Numbered from the stretch's first letter, positions 32,466 to 41,140 are shown. The stretch is DNA of 64,000 nucleotides from Sandaracinobacteroides saxicola (GCF_014117445.1 NZ_CP059851.1:620001-684000), one strand, 5' to 3'. Notes: generated by a model from the sequence alone, not told the origin. Translations and numbers: made by a program.

Positions 32466-33121
32466 CAGTCGGGCGCCTTTGCGAACAGGGTGCGATACCA
32501 GATGCGGCCGCAGACCCGGCCCAGGTCGTCCAGCTGCTCGGGACGGGGGCGGACGCGGGCGAGCCCGACCTGGACATAGGCGAGCTGTTCGCCCATCGAG
32601 CCGAGGGCTTCGGCGGTGAGCGCGGGATCGATGCCGGCATCGATCAGGCCGTCGGCGCGGAGCCGGGTGAGCCAGGCGGTGTTGCGTTCCGCGAAGATGC
32701 CGCGGATCTGCAACCAGAAGTCGAGGAAGCCGCCGGCGTCGCCCGCGGCCGCTGCCTCCCGCGCGACACGCAGCAGGTGGCGGTGGTCGGCGTAGAGGTG
32801 GAAGAAGGCGATGTTGCGGCGGATGAGGTCGGCCTCGGTCGGCACGCGCCCGGCGCCGGGTTCGCGGCTGGTGCGGGCCGAAATCTCCCGATACAGCCCT
32901 TCGAGGACGGCGAGCAGGATCGCCGATTTGTCCGCGAAGTGGCGGTAGAAGTTGCCGTGGCTGGTGTGGGCCAGCGCGACGATGTCGGCAACGCGGGTGC
33001 GTTCGAAGCCATAGTTGGCGAAACATTCCGCCGCGGCCGCCAGCAGGCGTTCACGCATGGCGGCGCCCTTGCGTGTGGCGGGCGCCTCCTGCGGGATTTG
33101 GCGGGCTGTTTCCACGATCAC
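32465..33121 (-). CDS. TetR-family transcriptional regulator
   Basis: A 218-residue regulator with HTH region RERLLAAAAECFANYGFERTRVADIVALAHTSHGNFYRHFADKSAIL. It is the first gene of the minus-strand operon, overlaps the P450 by ATGA and faces the divergent dikinase operon 90 bp away. It probably represses both directions and responds to a pathway intermediate such as a CoA ester. The start is a GTG at 33121; GTG 33115 or ATG 33058 are alternatives. Confidence 0.93.
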   Translation of the reverse strand: MIVETARQIPQEAPATRKGAAMRERLLAAAAECFANYGFERTRVADIVALAHTSHGNFYRHFADKSAILLAVLEGLYREISARTSREPGAGRVPTEADLIRRNIAFFHLYADHRHLLRVAREAAAAGDAGGFLDFWLQIRGIFAERNTAWLTRLRADGLIDAGIDPALTAEALGSMGEQLAYVQVGLARVRPRPEQLDDLGRVCGRIWYRTLFAKAPD

Positions 33122-33210
33122 CCTCGTGCACGATGATGCTTGGCAAAAGATGATACGGATGTCATTTATTCGCGCAAGCGAAAAGCGCGGGCGAAGTCGG
33201 GGAGGCGGAT
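33122..33210. promoter_or_regulatory. Divergent promoter/operator of the TetR and dikinase operons
   Basis: On the minus strand TTGCGC (33172-33177) and TATCAT (33150-33155) form a -35/-10 pair with 16-bp spacing. The -10 overlaps the imperfect dyad TGATACGGATGTCA (33151-33164), a plausible TetR half-site pair. On the plus strand GGAGG at 33201 serves the dikinase-like gene. Confidence 0.5.
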
Positions 33211-34989
33211 TTGGCGGAGCATTATGATGGCGCGCGGGCGGTGGCGACCGTGACCGCGGAAAGTGCCGCCGCCGGCCGTTGGATCGTGGATAATGCGCCG
33301 TCGCCGCGCTACCCGATCTATACCCGGGCCAATGTGGGCGAGGTGTTTCCCGAGGTGGTGCAGCCGCTGAGCTGGACGCTGTGGGGCATCCGCCATGCCG
33401 AGCCGGGCTGGCGGGAGGCGTTCGCCAATCTGGGGGCGTTCGACCTCACTGAGTTCACGCCGGACCGGATGGAGGTGCTCGGTGTGTTCGGTGGCTATTG
33501 CTATCTGAATGTCTCGGCGAGCCGGATCTTTGGCACGCGGACGCCCGGGATGTCGGCGGAGGCGATCGACGCCAGCTTCTTTGGCGGGCAGCCGGATGTC
33601 CCGGCCTATGTGGAGGCGGCAACGGACGTGTCGGCCGTGCACAGCGAGCGGCTGGGCGCGATGCTGGGGTGGCTGTTCAGCGTGGAGTCGCTGCCCGACC
33701 TGGATGCGATGCGCGCCGAGGTGGAGGGCTGGCGGGCGGCGCGGCCCGACCTGGGCACGGCGGACGATGCGGCGCTGCTGGCGCATGTGGAGGCGCTGTG
33801 CGCGGCGATGTTCCGCAAGCTGTGGGTGCGGCATATCGAGGCGACCTATCACAGCATGATCCCGGCCGGCGTGATCGCCGGGGTGTGCGCCGCGGTCGGC
33901 CGGGGGGAGCTGGCGGCGGACATATTGACCAGTGATGCGCTGGTGGATTCGGCACGGCCGGCGCATGCGCTGTGGGCATTGTCGCGGCAGGTGAAGGCAT
34001 CGCCGGTTCTGGGGGCGCTGTTCGATGCCGGGGCGGACGGGTTGGAGGCTCGGCTGCGGCGCCACGCGCCGGATTTCGCGGAAGCGTTCGATGGCTTTCT
34101 GCGCGCGTTCGGCTTTCGCGGGCCGATGGAGTGGGAAATGCGCAGCCGCGCCTGGGAGATCGACCGGGCGACTCCGCTGGCGGCGATCGAGCGGATGCGC
34201 GGGGCGGGGGATGATGAATCGCCGGCGGCGCGTGCAGAGCGGCGGCAGGTGGCGAAGGCGGCGGCGGTTGCCGATGTGGAAGCGCTGTTGGCGGGCGACG
34301 AGGCGACGCTGGGACAGTTCCGGGCGGCGGTGGCGGCGGCGGGGCGGTTTTTCGCTGCAAGGGAGCGGACCAAGACCAGCGCGGCGATGCTGATCCACGA
34401 AATGCGGATGGCGATGTGGGAGCTGGGGGCGCGGTTCGTGGCGCGGGGGCTGTTCGAGCGGGCGGACCAGTTCGGGTTGCTGACGCTGGATGAGTGGCGG
34501 GCGGCGCTGGCGGATGCGTCGGGCGTGGCGGCGACTGTCGCGGCGCGGGGGGCGGAGGAGGCGCGGCTGGCGGCGCGGGAGCCGCCGTTCATCGTGGATG
34601 GTGTGGTGCCGCCGCTGGACTCGTTCCGGGTGCGGGGCGGTGGTGCTGCCGAGGGCAAGGCAGCGTCTGGAGCGCTGTTGCAGGGGGTGCCGGGCTGTGC
34701 CGGCGTGGCGCGGGGCGTGGCGCGGATCGTGCATGATCCGGCGGAGCCGGGCGACATGGAGCCGGGGGATATCCTGGTGGCGCCGCATACCGACCCGGCC
34801 TGGACTCCGCTGATGGCGGCGGCGGGCGCGGTGGTGGTGAATGTGGGGGCGACCGTCAGCCATGCGGTGATCGTGGCGCGCGAGCTGGGGGTGCCGTGCG
34901 CGGTGAGCGTGACGGGGGCGACGGCGCTGATCCCCGAGGGGGCGATGATCGAGGTGGACGGCGGCGCGGGGACGGTGCGCATCCTGTGA
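33211..34989 (+). CDS. PEP-utilising enzyme with C-terminal phosphohistidine swivel domain
   Basis: A 592-residue protein. The C-terminal about 90 residues form the mobile domain of PEP-utilising enzymes: GDILVAPHTDPAWTPLM and VSHAVIVARELGVP, with the phospho-carrying His551. The large N-terminal part (YTRANVGEVFPEVVQPLSWT, RHIEATYHSMIP) resembles the substrate-binding and linker parts of rifampicin phosphotransferase-like proteins. There is no ATP-grasp domain. It starts at TTG after GGAGG and overlaps the next gene by GTGA. Likely acceptor-side subunit of a two-part phosphotransferase. Confidence 0.85.
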   Translation: MAEHYDGARAVATVTAESAAAGRWIVDNAPSPRYPIYTRANVGEVFPEVVQPLSWTLWGIRHAEPGWREAFANLGAFDLTEFTPDRMEVLGVFGGYCYLNVSASRIFGTRTPGMSAEAIDASFFGGQPDVPAYVEAATDVSAVHSERLGAMLGWLFSVESLPDLDAMRAEVEGWRAARPDLGTADDAALLAHVEALCAAMFRKLWVRHIEATYHSMIPAGVIAGVCAAVGRGELAADILTSDALVDSARPAHALWALSRQVKASPVLGALFDAGADGLEARLRRHAPDFAEAFDGFLRAFGFRGPMEWEMRSRAWEIDRATPLAAIERMRGAGDDESPAARAERRQVAKAAAVADVEALLAGDEATLGQFRAAVAAAGRFFAARERTKTSAAMLIHEMRMAMWELGARFVARGLFERADQFGLLTLDEWRAALADASGVAATVAARGAEEARLAAREPPFIVDGVVPPLDSFRVRGGGAAEGKAASGALLQGVPGCAGVARGVARIVHDPAEPGDMEPGDILVAPHTDPAWTPLMAAAGAVVVNVGATVSHAVIVARELGVPCAVSVTGATALIPEGAMIEVDGGAGTVRIL

Positions 34990-36362
34990 TCTACGGCTTC
35001 GACCATCCGCATGCCGACAGGGAGACGGCGACGAGGCTGGTGGGTGGCAAGGGCGCGAGCCTGTGGGCGATGACGCGGCTGGGGCTGCCGGTGCCGCCGG
35101 GGTTTACCATCGGCATCGGCGCCCAGCCGGCGGCGGCCGAGGTGGATGCGGCGCTGGCGCGGCTGGAGGCGGCGGTCGGCAGGGGGCTGGCGGACGCGGC
35201 CGCGCCGCTGCTGCTGAGCGTGCGGTCGGGGGCGGTGCAGTCGATGCCGGGGATGATGGACACGGTGCTGAACCTGGGGCTGACTCCGGCCATGGTGGCG
35301 GCGGGTGGGGCGTTCGAACGGGCGGCCTGGGCGCGGTTCGTGTCGGGCATGGGGGATGTGGAGGCGGCGGTGCTGGCGGAGCCGCGGCGGGCGCTGGCGG
35401 CGGCGATTCACGCGGTGCAGGCGTCGTGGCACAGCGAGCGGGCGCGGGCCTATCGCGCGCATGCCGGGCTGGGGGATGGTGGCGGCACGGCGGTGACGGT
35501 GCAGGCCATGGTGTTCGGCAACCGGGATGCGCGTTCTGCCACCGGGGTGGCGTTCAGCCGCTGCCCGACGACGGGGGCGCTGGGGCCTCGCGGTGATGTG
35601 CTGTTCGAGGCGCAGGGGGAGGAGGTGGTAAACGGCAGCCGGGCGACGCTGCCGCTTGCGGCGCTCAGCGAGCGGCTGCCGGCGGTGGCGGCGGAATTGC
35701 TGGCGGCGATCCGGATGCTGGAGGTGCATTATCGCGACCTGGTGGATGTGGAGTTCACCATCGAGAGCGGGAAGCTGTGGGTGTTGCAGGCGCGGACGGG
35801 CAAGCGGAGCGCGGCGGCGGCGGCGCGGATCGCCGTGGAACTGACGGAGGACGCGGAGATCGGGTTGGCCCGGGCGGAGGCGCTGGCGCGGGTGCCGGCG
35901 GAGGCGCGGCCGCGGCTGACACGGGCGGCGGGGGTGGCGCCGCTGGCGGTGGGTCTGGCGGCCTCTCCGGGCCTGGCGAGCGGGCGGATCGCGATGAGCT
36001 GTGACGCGGCGATCGAGCTGGCGGAGGGCGGCGAGGCGGTGATCCTGGTGCGGGCGGAGACGAGCCCGGAGGATGTGCATGGCATGGGGGTTTCGGCGGG
36101 GATTTTGACGACGCTGGGCGGCCCGATGAGCCATGCGGCACTGGTGGCGCGGGAATGGGGCCTGCCGGCGGTGGTGGGGGCGACGGGCGTGGGGCTGACC
36201 GGCGAGGGCGTGCGGATGGGCGGGCGGTTGTTCGCGCCGGGCGAGGTGATCAGCGTGGACGGCAGCACGGGCGAGGTGTTCGCCGGCGTGGTGGCGGGTG
36301 AGGTGATCGAGGATCCATGGAGCGCGACATTGCGCGGTTGGCGAGAGGGAGAGGCGGCATGA
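34986..36362 (+). CDS. Truncated pyruvate phosphate dikinase-like ATP-grasp protein
   Basis: A 458-residue protein homologous to the N-terminal half of PPDK: ATP-grasp motifs RLVGGKGASLWAMTRLGLPV, SVRSGAVQSMPGMMDTVLNL, TGVAFSRCPTTGALGPRGDV, HYRDLVDVEFTIESGKLWVL and ARTGKRSAAAAARIAV, then a swivel domain LGGPMSHAALVAREWGLP with His383. It stops where PPDK (about 880 residues) would continue into the PEP/pyruvate barrel with its catalytic Cys. It must therefore pass phosphate to another partner, probably the 592-aa protein. Start GTG at 34986 overlaps the previous stop. Confidence 0.9.
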   Translation: MIYGFDHPHADRETATRLVGGKGASLWAMTRLGLPVPPGFTIGIGAQPAAAEVDAALARLEAAVGRGLADAAAPLLLSVRSGAVQSMPGMMDTVLNLGLTPAMVAAGGAFERAAWARFVSGMGDVEAAVLAEPRRALAAAIHAVQASWHSERARAYRAHAGLGDGGGTAVTVQAMVFGNRDARSATGVAFSRCPTTGALGPRGDVLFEAQGEEVVNGSRATLPLAALSERLPAVAAELLAAIRMLEVHYRDLVDVEFTIESGKLWVLQARTGKRSAAAAARIAVELTEDAEIGLARAEALARVPAEARPRLTRAAGVAPLAVGLAASPGLASGRIAMSCDAAIELAEGGEAVILVRAETSPEDVHGMGVSAGILTTLGGPMSHAALVAREWGLPAVVGATGVGLTGEGVRMGGRLFAPGEVISVDGSTGEVFAGVVAGEVIEDPWSATLRGWREGEAA

Positions 36363-37126
36363 GCGGGCGGTTGGCGGGGAAAAGCGCGATCATCACCGGG
36401 GCGACGGGGGGGATCGGCAGCGCGACGGCGGAGACGTTTGCGCGGGAGGGAGCCAAGCTGTTGCTGGTGGGCAGGGATGCCGGACGGCTGGAGGCACTGG
36501 CGGCGCGGTTGCCGGGTGAGCACGCGACCTTTGTGGGGCGGGTGGCGGAGGAGGCGGATGTCGAGGGCTATGTGGCGGCGGCGCGGGCACGGTTCGGGCG
36601 GATCGACGTGCTGTTCGCCAATGCCGGCGACGAGGGGGCGGTGAAGCCGCTGTCCGCGCTGACGGTGGCGGAATGGGACCATGTGCAGGCGGTGAATGTG
36701 CGCGGGCCGTGGCTGGCGATCAAGCATGCGGCGCCGCTGATGGCGGAGGCGGGGGGCGGCTCGATCGTCCTGACGTCCTCGGTGGCGGGGTTGATCGGCT
36801 TTCCGGGGCTGGCGGCCTATGCGGCATCGAAGCATGCGATGGTGGGGCTGACCAAGGTGGCGGCGCTGGAGTTCGGGCCGGCGAAGGTGCGGGTGAATGC
36901 GGTGTGCCCGGCGCCCATCGACAATGCGATGATGGCGTCGGTGGAGCGGCAGGTGGCGCCGGACTCGCCCGAGGCGGCGCATGCGATGTTCGCGACGATG
37001 AACGCGCTGAAGCGATATGGGACGAACCAGGAGGTGGCGAACATCGTGCTGTTCCTGGCGAGTGACGAGGCGGAATTCTGCACGGGGACGGCCTATCCGG
37101 TGGATGGCGGGTTTTTGGCGATCTAG
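36359..37126 (+). CDS. Short-chain dehydrogenase/reductase
   Basis: A 255-residue classical SDR with ITGATGGIGSATAETFAREG, FANAGDEGAVKPL (NAG), VLTSSVAGLIGFPGLAAYAASKHAM (Ser and YxxxK) and CTGTAYPVDGGFLAI at the end. It overlaps the dikinase-like gene by ATGA and is the last gene of the plus-strand operon, followed by a strong terminator. It is distinct from the SDR at 30553. Confidence 0.94.
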   Translation: MSGRLAGKSAIITGATGGIGSATAETFAREGAKLLLVGRDAGRLEALAARLPGEHATFVGRVAEEADVEGYVAAARARFGRIDVLFANAGDEGAVKPLSALTVAEWDHVQAVNVRGPWLAIKHAAPLMAEAGGGSIVLTSSVAGLIGFPGLAAYAASKHAMVGLTKVAALEFGPAKVRVNAVCPAPIDNAMMASVERQVAPDSPEAAHAMFATMNALKRYGTNQEVANIVLFLASDEAEFCTGTAYPVDGGFLAI

Positions 37127-37137
37127 GCCGAAGGCGG

Positions 37138-37166
37138 CTGAAAATAGCGCGCAGCGCTATTTTCAG
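37138..37166. repeat. 13-bp inverted repeat with 3-base loop
   Basis: CTGAAAATAGCGC (37138-37150) and GCGCTATTTTCAG (37154-37166) pair perfectly around GCA, 12 bp after the SDR stop. It could act as a first transcript end; TTTT lies within the stem rather than after it. Confidence 0.7.
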
Positions 37167-37191
37167 ACTCGCCGCAGGCCTGGCCGGCGTG

Positions 37192-37212
37192 CGGTTGGCC
37201 GGTGGCCAACCG
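37192..37212. repeat. 9-bp inverted repeat with 3-base loop
   Basis: CGGTTGGCC and GGCCAACCG pair perfectly around GGT. It lies between the 13-bp inverted repeat and the terminator, so the SDR transcript would end in three successive hairpins. Confidence 0.65.
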
Positions 37213-37223
37213 ACACGTCCGAC

Positions 37224-37248
37224 AGCGTGGCTTGGCCACGCTTTTTTT
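37224..37248 (+). terminator. Rho-independent terminator of the dikinase-SDR operon
   Basis: Arms AGCGTGGC (37224-37231) and GCCACGCT (37235-37242) enclose TTG and are followed by seven T on the plus strand, about 100 bp after the SDR stop. Confidence 0.85.
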
Positions 37249-37356
37249 GTTCTTTCTTCCTTTTCTTCTTTCGCTCGCTCCGCCTCGACCGCTGCCCGAG
37301 TTCGCGCGGCTTGGCCGCGCAGGGGCGGTGGTTCGGGGTTGGTGCGGACGCGCTGG

Positions 37357-37406
37357 CCCCCTCCGTCAGGCTTTGCCTGACACCTCCCCCGCAGGCGGGG
37401 GAGGGG
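37357..37406. repeat. Dispersed double-hairpin palindromic repeat (intergenic copy)
   Basis: The element begins CCCCCTCCGTCAGGC, folds TCAGGC-TTT-GCCTGA, then CTCCCCC-GCAGGC-GGGGGAG. The same architecture occurs three times inside pdhC (62639-62687, 62866-62921, 63019-63066). I recall it as a very common sphingomonad intergenic repeat. Confidence 0.75.
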
Positions 37407-37582
37407 CTTTGGCGCTGGAGCCGATAGTGTGAGCGGAGTGTCGAATGGGCCCCGGGCCCCGGGTCGAGCCCGGGGTGACGGGGGCTGTTGGTTTGTTGCG
37501 GATAGGAAATCTGGAAGGTTTTTCGCAAAAAGTGACAGCCTGAATCAAGGGCTTAGCGATTTCGGAGAGTTCGGGACCGGTG

Positions 37583-37657
37583 TTGAGCGCTATAATCTAC
37601 AGGAAGCAGAAACAACCTGGTCATGGCGCTTGGTGGCGCCAGGTTAAAAGCGCTCAA
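37583..37657. other. Nested hairpin, possible structured RNA
   Basis: TTGAGCGCT (37583-37591) pairs with AGCGCTCAA (37649-37657). Inside, AACC (37614-37617) pairs with GGTT (37642-37645) and TGGCGC with GCGCCA around a 6-base loop. The region is AT-richer than its flanks. It could be a structured RNA on either strand, an operator or an old insertion end. No known RNA family was recognised. Confidence 0.4.
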
Positions 37658-37754
37658 TAACCATTGTGGTTATCACAGCACGCTGCGTTTTGCAAGTCTT
37701 TTCCTGCAACTGGCAATGATGGCCGCATGTCATTCCGCGACGCGCCGCAGCACG

Positions 37755-37790
37755 AAAAAGGGGCCGCCCGTTGCCGGACGGCCCCTTTTT
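37755..37790 (-). terminator. Rho-independent terminator of the first PEP-CTERM gene
   Basis: On the minus strand GGGGCCGTCCGG pairs (with one G-T pair) with CGGGCGGCCCC around CAA and is followed by TTTTT. It lies 12 bp past the stop codon. It is nearly identical to the terminator at 38626. Confidence 0.85.
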
Positions 37791-37801
37791 CTGTCCTGCG
37801 C

Positions 37802-38452
37802 TCAGGCGGTGACGGTGGTGCGGCGGCGGAGCGAGGCGCCGACGAGGCCGAAGCCGAGGATCATCATGGCCCAGGTAGCGGGTTCCGGAACGGCGGTGCC
37901 GATGGTGAGGCCCGACCAGAATTCCGTGGTGTCCGTGCGCAGCGTGACGCTGGTGAAGGTGCCGGTCAGGCGCAGGATGCCATGGGCTTCGCCGGCGGTG
38001 ACGCTGTTGCCGCTGAGCGTGAAGACGCCGTTGCCGAAAAAGCCCTGACCCTGGTCGACGATGGAAACCGGCGCGCCGAAGGTCCATTGCGTGGGGACGT
38101 TGGTTCGGCCGAGGCTGATCACCGCGATGTAGGGGTTGGTGACGGCCGACGAGAAGGTGATGGTGTGGGTGACGCCGTCGCCATTGGGAGCGATGAAATC
38201 GACATTGCCGGGGACGTTGGAGACGCCGTCATAGGCGGCCCAGGGCGAGCCGCCGTTGAGCCAATAGTTGGTGCCGACGTTGTTGATCTGCGCGTTGTGC
38301 AGCGGGCCGTCGATGGCGACAGTGACGGCGCCGATGGTGCCGGTGGCGCCTGCGACCGATGCGCTGTTCCAGCTGGCCCAGTTGATGGCGGCGCTGGCGG
38401 GCAGGGCGACCGCGGCGACCGCGGTGGCAGCGATGATCGAGGTGACTTTCAT
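37802..38452 (-). CDS. PEPxxWA-CTERM sorting-domain protein
   Basis: A 216-residue exported protein. It has a signal peptide (IIAATAVAAVALPASA), a beta-rich middle part without known catalytic motif, and the C-terminal sorting signal VPEPATWAMMILGFGLVGAS with a terminal arginine cluster (LRRR). Such proteins are processed by an exosortase and linked to exopolysaccharide or surface structures in sphingomonads. No exosortase gene is in this window. Monocistronic, with its own terminator. Confidence 0.93.
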   Translation of the reverse strand: MKVTSIIAATAVAAVALPASAAINWASWNSASVAGATGTIGAVTVAIDGPLHNAQINNVGTNYWLNGGSPWAAYDGVSNVPGNVDFIAPNGDGVTHTITFSSAVTNPYIAVISLGRTNVPTQWTFGAPVSIVDQGQGFFGNGVFTLSGNSVTAGEAHGILRLTGTFTSVTLRTDTTEFWSGLTIGTAVPEPATWAMMILGFGLVGASLRRRTTVTA

Positions 38453-38625
38453 GTCCGAACTCCTGGAAGCAAAACTCTTCGCCGAGAGTAAAGCAATTAT
38501 CGTGCCACCTGCATGAATGCAAATTACCCTGTGTTTTCAGCATTGCCGACGGCGTAGATTGTTGTCCGCTGTCAAGATGGGCGACTTACATGGTTAACGC
38601 CTTGTGGCAATCGGGCGACGGCATG

Positions 38626-38662
38626 AAAAAGGGCCGCCCGTTGCCGGACGGCCCCATTTTTT
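38626..38662 (-). terminator. Rho-independent terminator of the second PEP-CTERM gene
   Basis: The same hairpin as at 37755 (GGGGCCGTCCGG / CGGGCGGCCC around CAA) is followed on the minus strand by TTTTT. The matching terminators and C-terminal codons suggest local duplication of the 3' ends of the two genes. Confidence 0.85.
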
Positions 38663-38676
38663 CGCTGTCCTTGCGC

Positions 38677-39234
38677 TCAGGCGGCGAGGGCGCGACGGCG
38701 GCGCAGGCCGGCGCCGACGAGGCCGAAGCCGCTGATCAGCATGGCCCAGGTCGAGGCTTCGGGCACGGCGCCGAAGACGAAATTGTCGGCGCTCCAGTAG
38801 CCGTCCGACAGGCCATTGCTGAGCGTGACGCTGCTGCCGGTCTGGTTGACGACATAGGTGGTGAGCGTGGGGGTGTAGTTCACCGTCGCGCCACCGGCGG
38901 TCATCGAGGCGGCCGTGGCGGAGGAATACCAGGAGATGGCAATGTCGAAGCTGATCAGCTTGAACGAGCCGCCGCCGGCCTTGGTAATGGTCCAGCCCGC
39001 GTTGTTGCCGAAGAAGCCCGAAGAGATCAGGTTGATCGTGCCATTGCTGTTCGGCGAGCTGCCGTCCCAGAGATAATTATAGGCATCCTGATTTGACGTG
39101 AAGGTGTAGCCGCTATCGGTAAAGCCCGTGCCACTGGCATAATAGTTTTGCGACTGAGTGTCGAAGGTGACCGTTGTGACCGCAGCGGCCGGGGCCGCGA
39201 GGGCAAGGGCGGCGGCGACGAATAGGGTTTTCAT
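38677..39234 (-). CDS. PEPxxWA-CTERM sorting-domain protein
   Basis: A 185-residue exported protein with signal peptide FVAAALALAAPAAA, a beta-rich body and C-terminal AVPEASTWAMLISGFGLVGA followed by LRRRRALAA, a PEP-CTERM variant (PEASTWAM). It resembles the neighbour at 37802 only at its ends; the middle is different. The start ATG at 39234 was chosen over a much longer open frame because it directly begins a signal peptide. Confidence 0.9.
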   Translation of the reverse strand: MKTLFVAAALALAAPAAAVTTVTFDTQSQNYYASGTGFTDSGYTFTSNQDAYNYLWDGSSPNSNGTINLISSGFFGNNAGWTITKAGGGSFKLISFDIAISWYSSATAASMTAGGATVNYTPTLTTYVVNQTGSSVTLSNGLSDGYWSADNFVFGAVPEASTWAMLISGFGLVGAGLRRRRALAA

Positions 39235-39424
39235 GATGCTCTCCTGTTGGTTGCGGGCCATCGCTGGCTGCGCCCATGGCGATGCAAATAAGGTGCCAAG
39301 CGGCATTCTTGCTGCCACTTGTTTGCGATCAACGACTTGGCGACAAAGATCGAGTATCGGGCCGGCTGGAAATGTAAGGATTTCCGACATTTTGGATGCG
39401 TGATGCCTGGCGGCAGGCGGGCTG

Positions 39425-41140
39425 TCAGATGTCCGCGAACTGGTGGGTTTCCGTTTTGCCACCGGGGTGCGTGAGCGCGCCGCTGCGGGCCGGGCCGACG
39501 GTGCGGCTGTAGCGCCAGAGCGCGCCGGACTGGTAATCGTGGGCGCGGGGTTGCCAGGCGGCGCGGCGGGCGGCGAGGGTGGCGTCGTCGACATGCAGGT
39601 CGATGCTGCCGCGCACGGCATCGATGCTGATGCGGTCGCCATCCTGAACCAGCGCGATGGGGCCGCCGTCTGCCGCCTCCGGGCCGACGTGCCCGATGCA
39701 GAAGCCGCGGGTGGCGCCGGAGAAACGCCCATCGGTGATGAGGGCGACCTGGTCCCCCATGCCCTGGCCATAGAGCGCCGCGGTGGTGGCGAGCATTTCG
39801 CGCATACCGGGGCCGCCCTTGGGCCCCTCGTAACGGATGATGATGACGTCGCCGGGGGTGATCCGGCGGGCTTCGACGGCGGCGAAACAGTCTTCCTCGC
39901 AATCGAAAACGCGCGCAGGGCCTTCGAAGCTGAGCATGGCGAGGCCGGCGACCTTGACGATGGCGCCGTCCGGGGCGAGCGAGCCTTTGAGGCCGACGAC
40001 GCCGCCGGTGGGGGTGATGGGGCTGCTGACCGGGTAGATCACCTTCTGGTCGGGGTTCCAGCTGATGCGGTCGATGTTTTCGGCGAGGGTGCGGCCGTTG
40101 ACGGTGAGGCAGTCCCCGTGGAGGAAGCCGCCGTCCATCAGGGTTTTCATCACCATGTAAACGCCGCCGGCATCGTGCATGTCCCGCGCGACATAGCGCC
40201 CGCCGGGTTGCAGGTCGGCGATGTAGGGGGTGGATTTGAAGATGTCGGCGACGTCGAACAGGTCGAAGTCGATGCCGGCCTCGCTCGCCATGGCGGGGAG
40301 GTGGAGGGCGGCGTTGGTGCTGCCGCCGGTGGCGGCGACGACGCGGGCGGCATTTTCGAACGCCTGGCGGGTGCAGATGGCGCGGGGGCGGAGGTTCGAT
40401 TCGAGCAATGCCATGATGGTGCGGCCGGCATCGGTGGCGATATCGGCGCGGCTGGCATAGGGGGCGGGGGCCATGTTGCTGTTGGGGAGCGACAGGCCGA
40501 TCGCCTCGGCGACGCAGGCCATGGTGTTGGCGGTATATTGGCCGCCGCAGGCACCGTGGCCGGGGCAGGCGACCTTTTCCATCGCGGTCAGTTCGCTGAG
40601 CGGGCAGGTGCCGGCGGCGTGGCGGCCGACGGCCTCGAACATGTCCTTCACCGTCACGTCCTGGCCGTTGAAGACGCCGGGGAGGATGGAGCCGCCATAG
40701 ACGAAGATCGAGGGGACGTTGAGGCGGAGCATGGCCATCATCATGCCGGGGAGGGACTTGTCGCAGCCGGCGAAGCCGACGAGCGCGTCGTAGCAGTGAC
40801 CGCGGACGCTGAGCTCGATCGAGTCGGCGATGACTTCGCGGCTGACCAATGAGGATTTCATGCCCTGGTGGCCCATGGCGATGCCATCGGTGACGGTGAT
40901 GGTGTTGAAGCGGCGGCCCATGCCACCGGCGGCGTTGACTGCAGAGCGGGCGATTTCGGCCTGGGCGTCCAGCGTGGTGTTGCAGGGGGCTGAATCGTTG
41001 CCGGCGCTGACGACGCCGACGAAGGGGCGGGCGATTTCCTCCTCGGTGAGGCCCATGGCGTAATAATAGCTGCGGTGCGGGGCCTTGGCGGGGCCGACGC
41101 TGACGTGGCGGGAGGGGAGATGGGATTTGTCGATGGGCAT
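39425..41140 (-). CDS. ilvD: Dihydroxy-acid dehydratase
   Basis: A 571-residue iron-sulfur dehydratase of valine, leucine and isoleucine synthesis. Cluster ligand regions are seen as NDSAPCNTT (Cys53), [16 protein letters not shown] and [16 protein letters not shown]. Also present are [15 protein letters not shown] and a substrate-binding Ser in that loop. Start ATG 41140 ([10 protein letters not shown]) was chosen over an upstream GTG because it sits at the conserved N-terminus. It appears monocistronic. Confidence 0.95.
   Translation of the reverse strand: MPIDKSHLPSRHVSVGPAKAPHRSYYYAMGLTEEEIARPFVGVVSAGNDSAPCNTTLDAQAEIARSAVNAAGGMGRRFNTITVTDGIAMGHQGMKSSLVSREVIADSIELSVRGHCYDALVGFAGCDKSLPGMMMAMLRLNVPSIFVYGGSILPGVFNGQDVTVKDMFEAVGRHAAGTCPLSELTAMEKVACPGHGACGGQYTANTMACVAEAIGLSLPNSNMAPAPYASRADIATDAGRTIMALLESNLRPRAICTRQAFENAARVVAATGGSTNAALHLPAMASEAGIDFDLFDVADIFKSTPYIADLQPGGRYVARDMHDAGGVYMVMKTLMDGGFLHGDCLTVNGRTLAENIDRISWNPDQKVIYPVSSPITPTGGVVGLKGSLAPDGAIVKVAGLAMLSFEGPARVFDCEEDCFAAVEARRITPGDVIIIRYEGPKGGPGMREMLATTAALYGQGMGDQVALITDGRFSGATRGFCIGHVGPEAADGGPIALVQDGDRISIDAVRGSIDLHVDDATLAARRAAWQPRAHDYQSGALWRYSRTVGPARSGALTHPGGKTETHQFADI

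Larger units (their letters stand above)
37127..37801. other. Gene-poor, repeat-rich intergenic region
   Basis: No convincing gene lies in these 675 bp; open frames are short and shift strand. The left part carries three hairpins, a terminator and a dispersed palindromic repeat. The middle (about 37495-37735) is markedly less GC-rich than the surroundings and contains a nested hairpin. The right end holds the terminator of the PEP-CTERM gene. It looks like an accumulation site for repeats or the remnant of a lost insertion. Confidence 0.7.

Noticed and set aside
37623-38048. Small open frames across the repeat island and the PEP-CTERM gene
   Set aside because: They cross a terminator and repeats and show no family pattern; the PEP-CTERM gene on the other strand is the real one.
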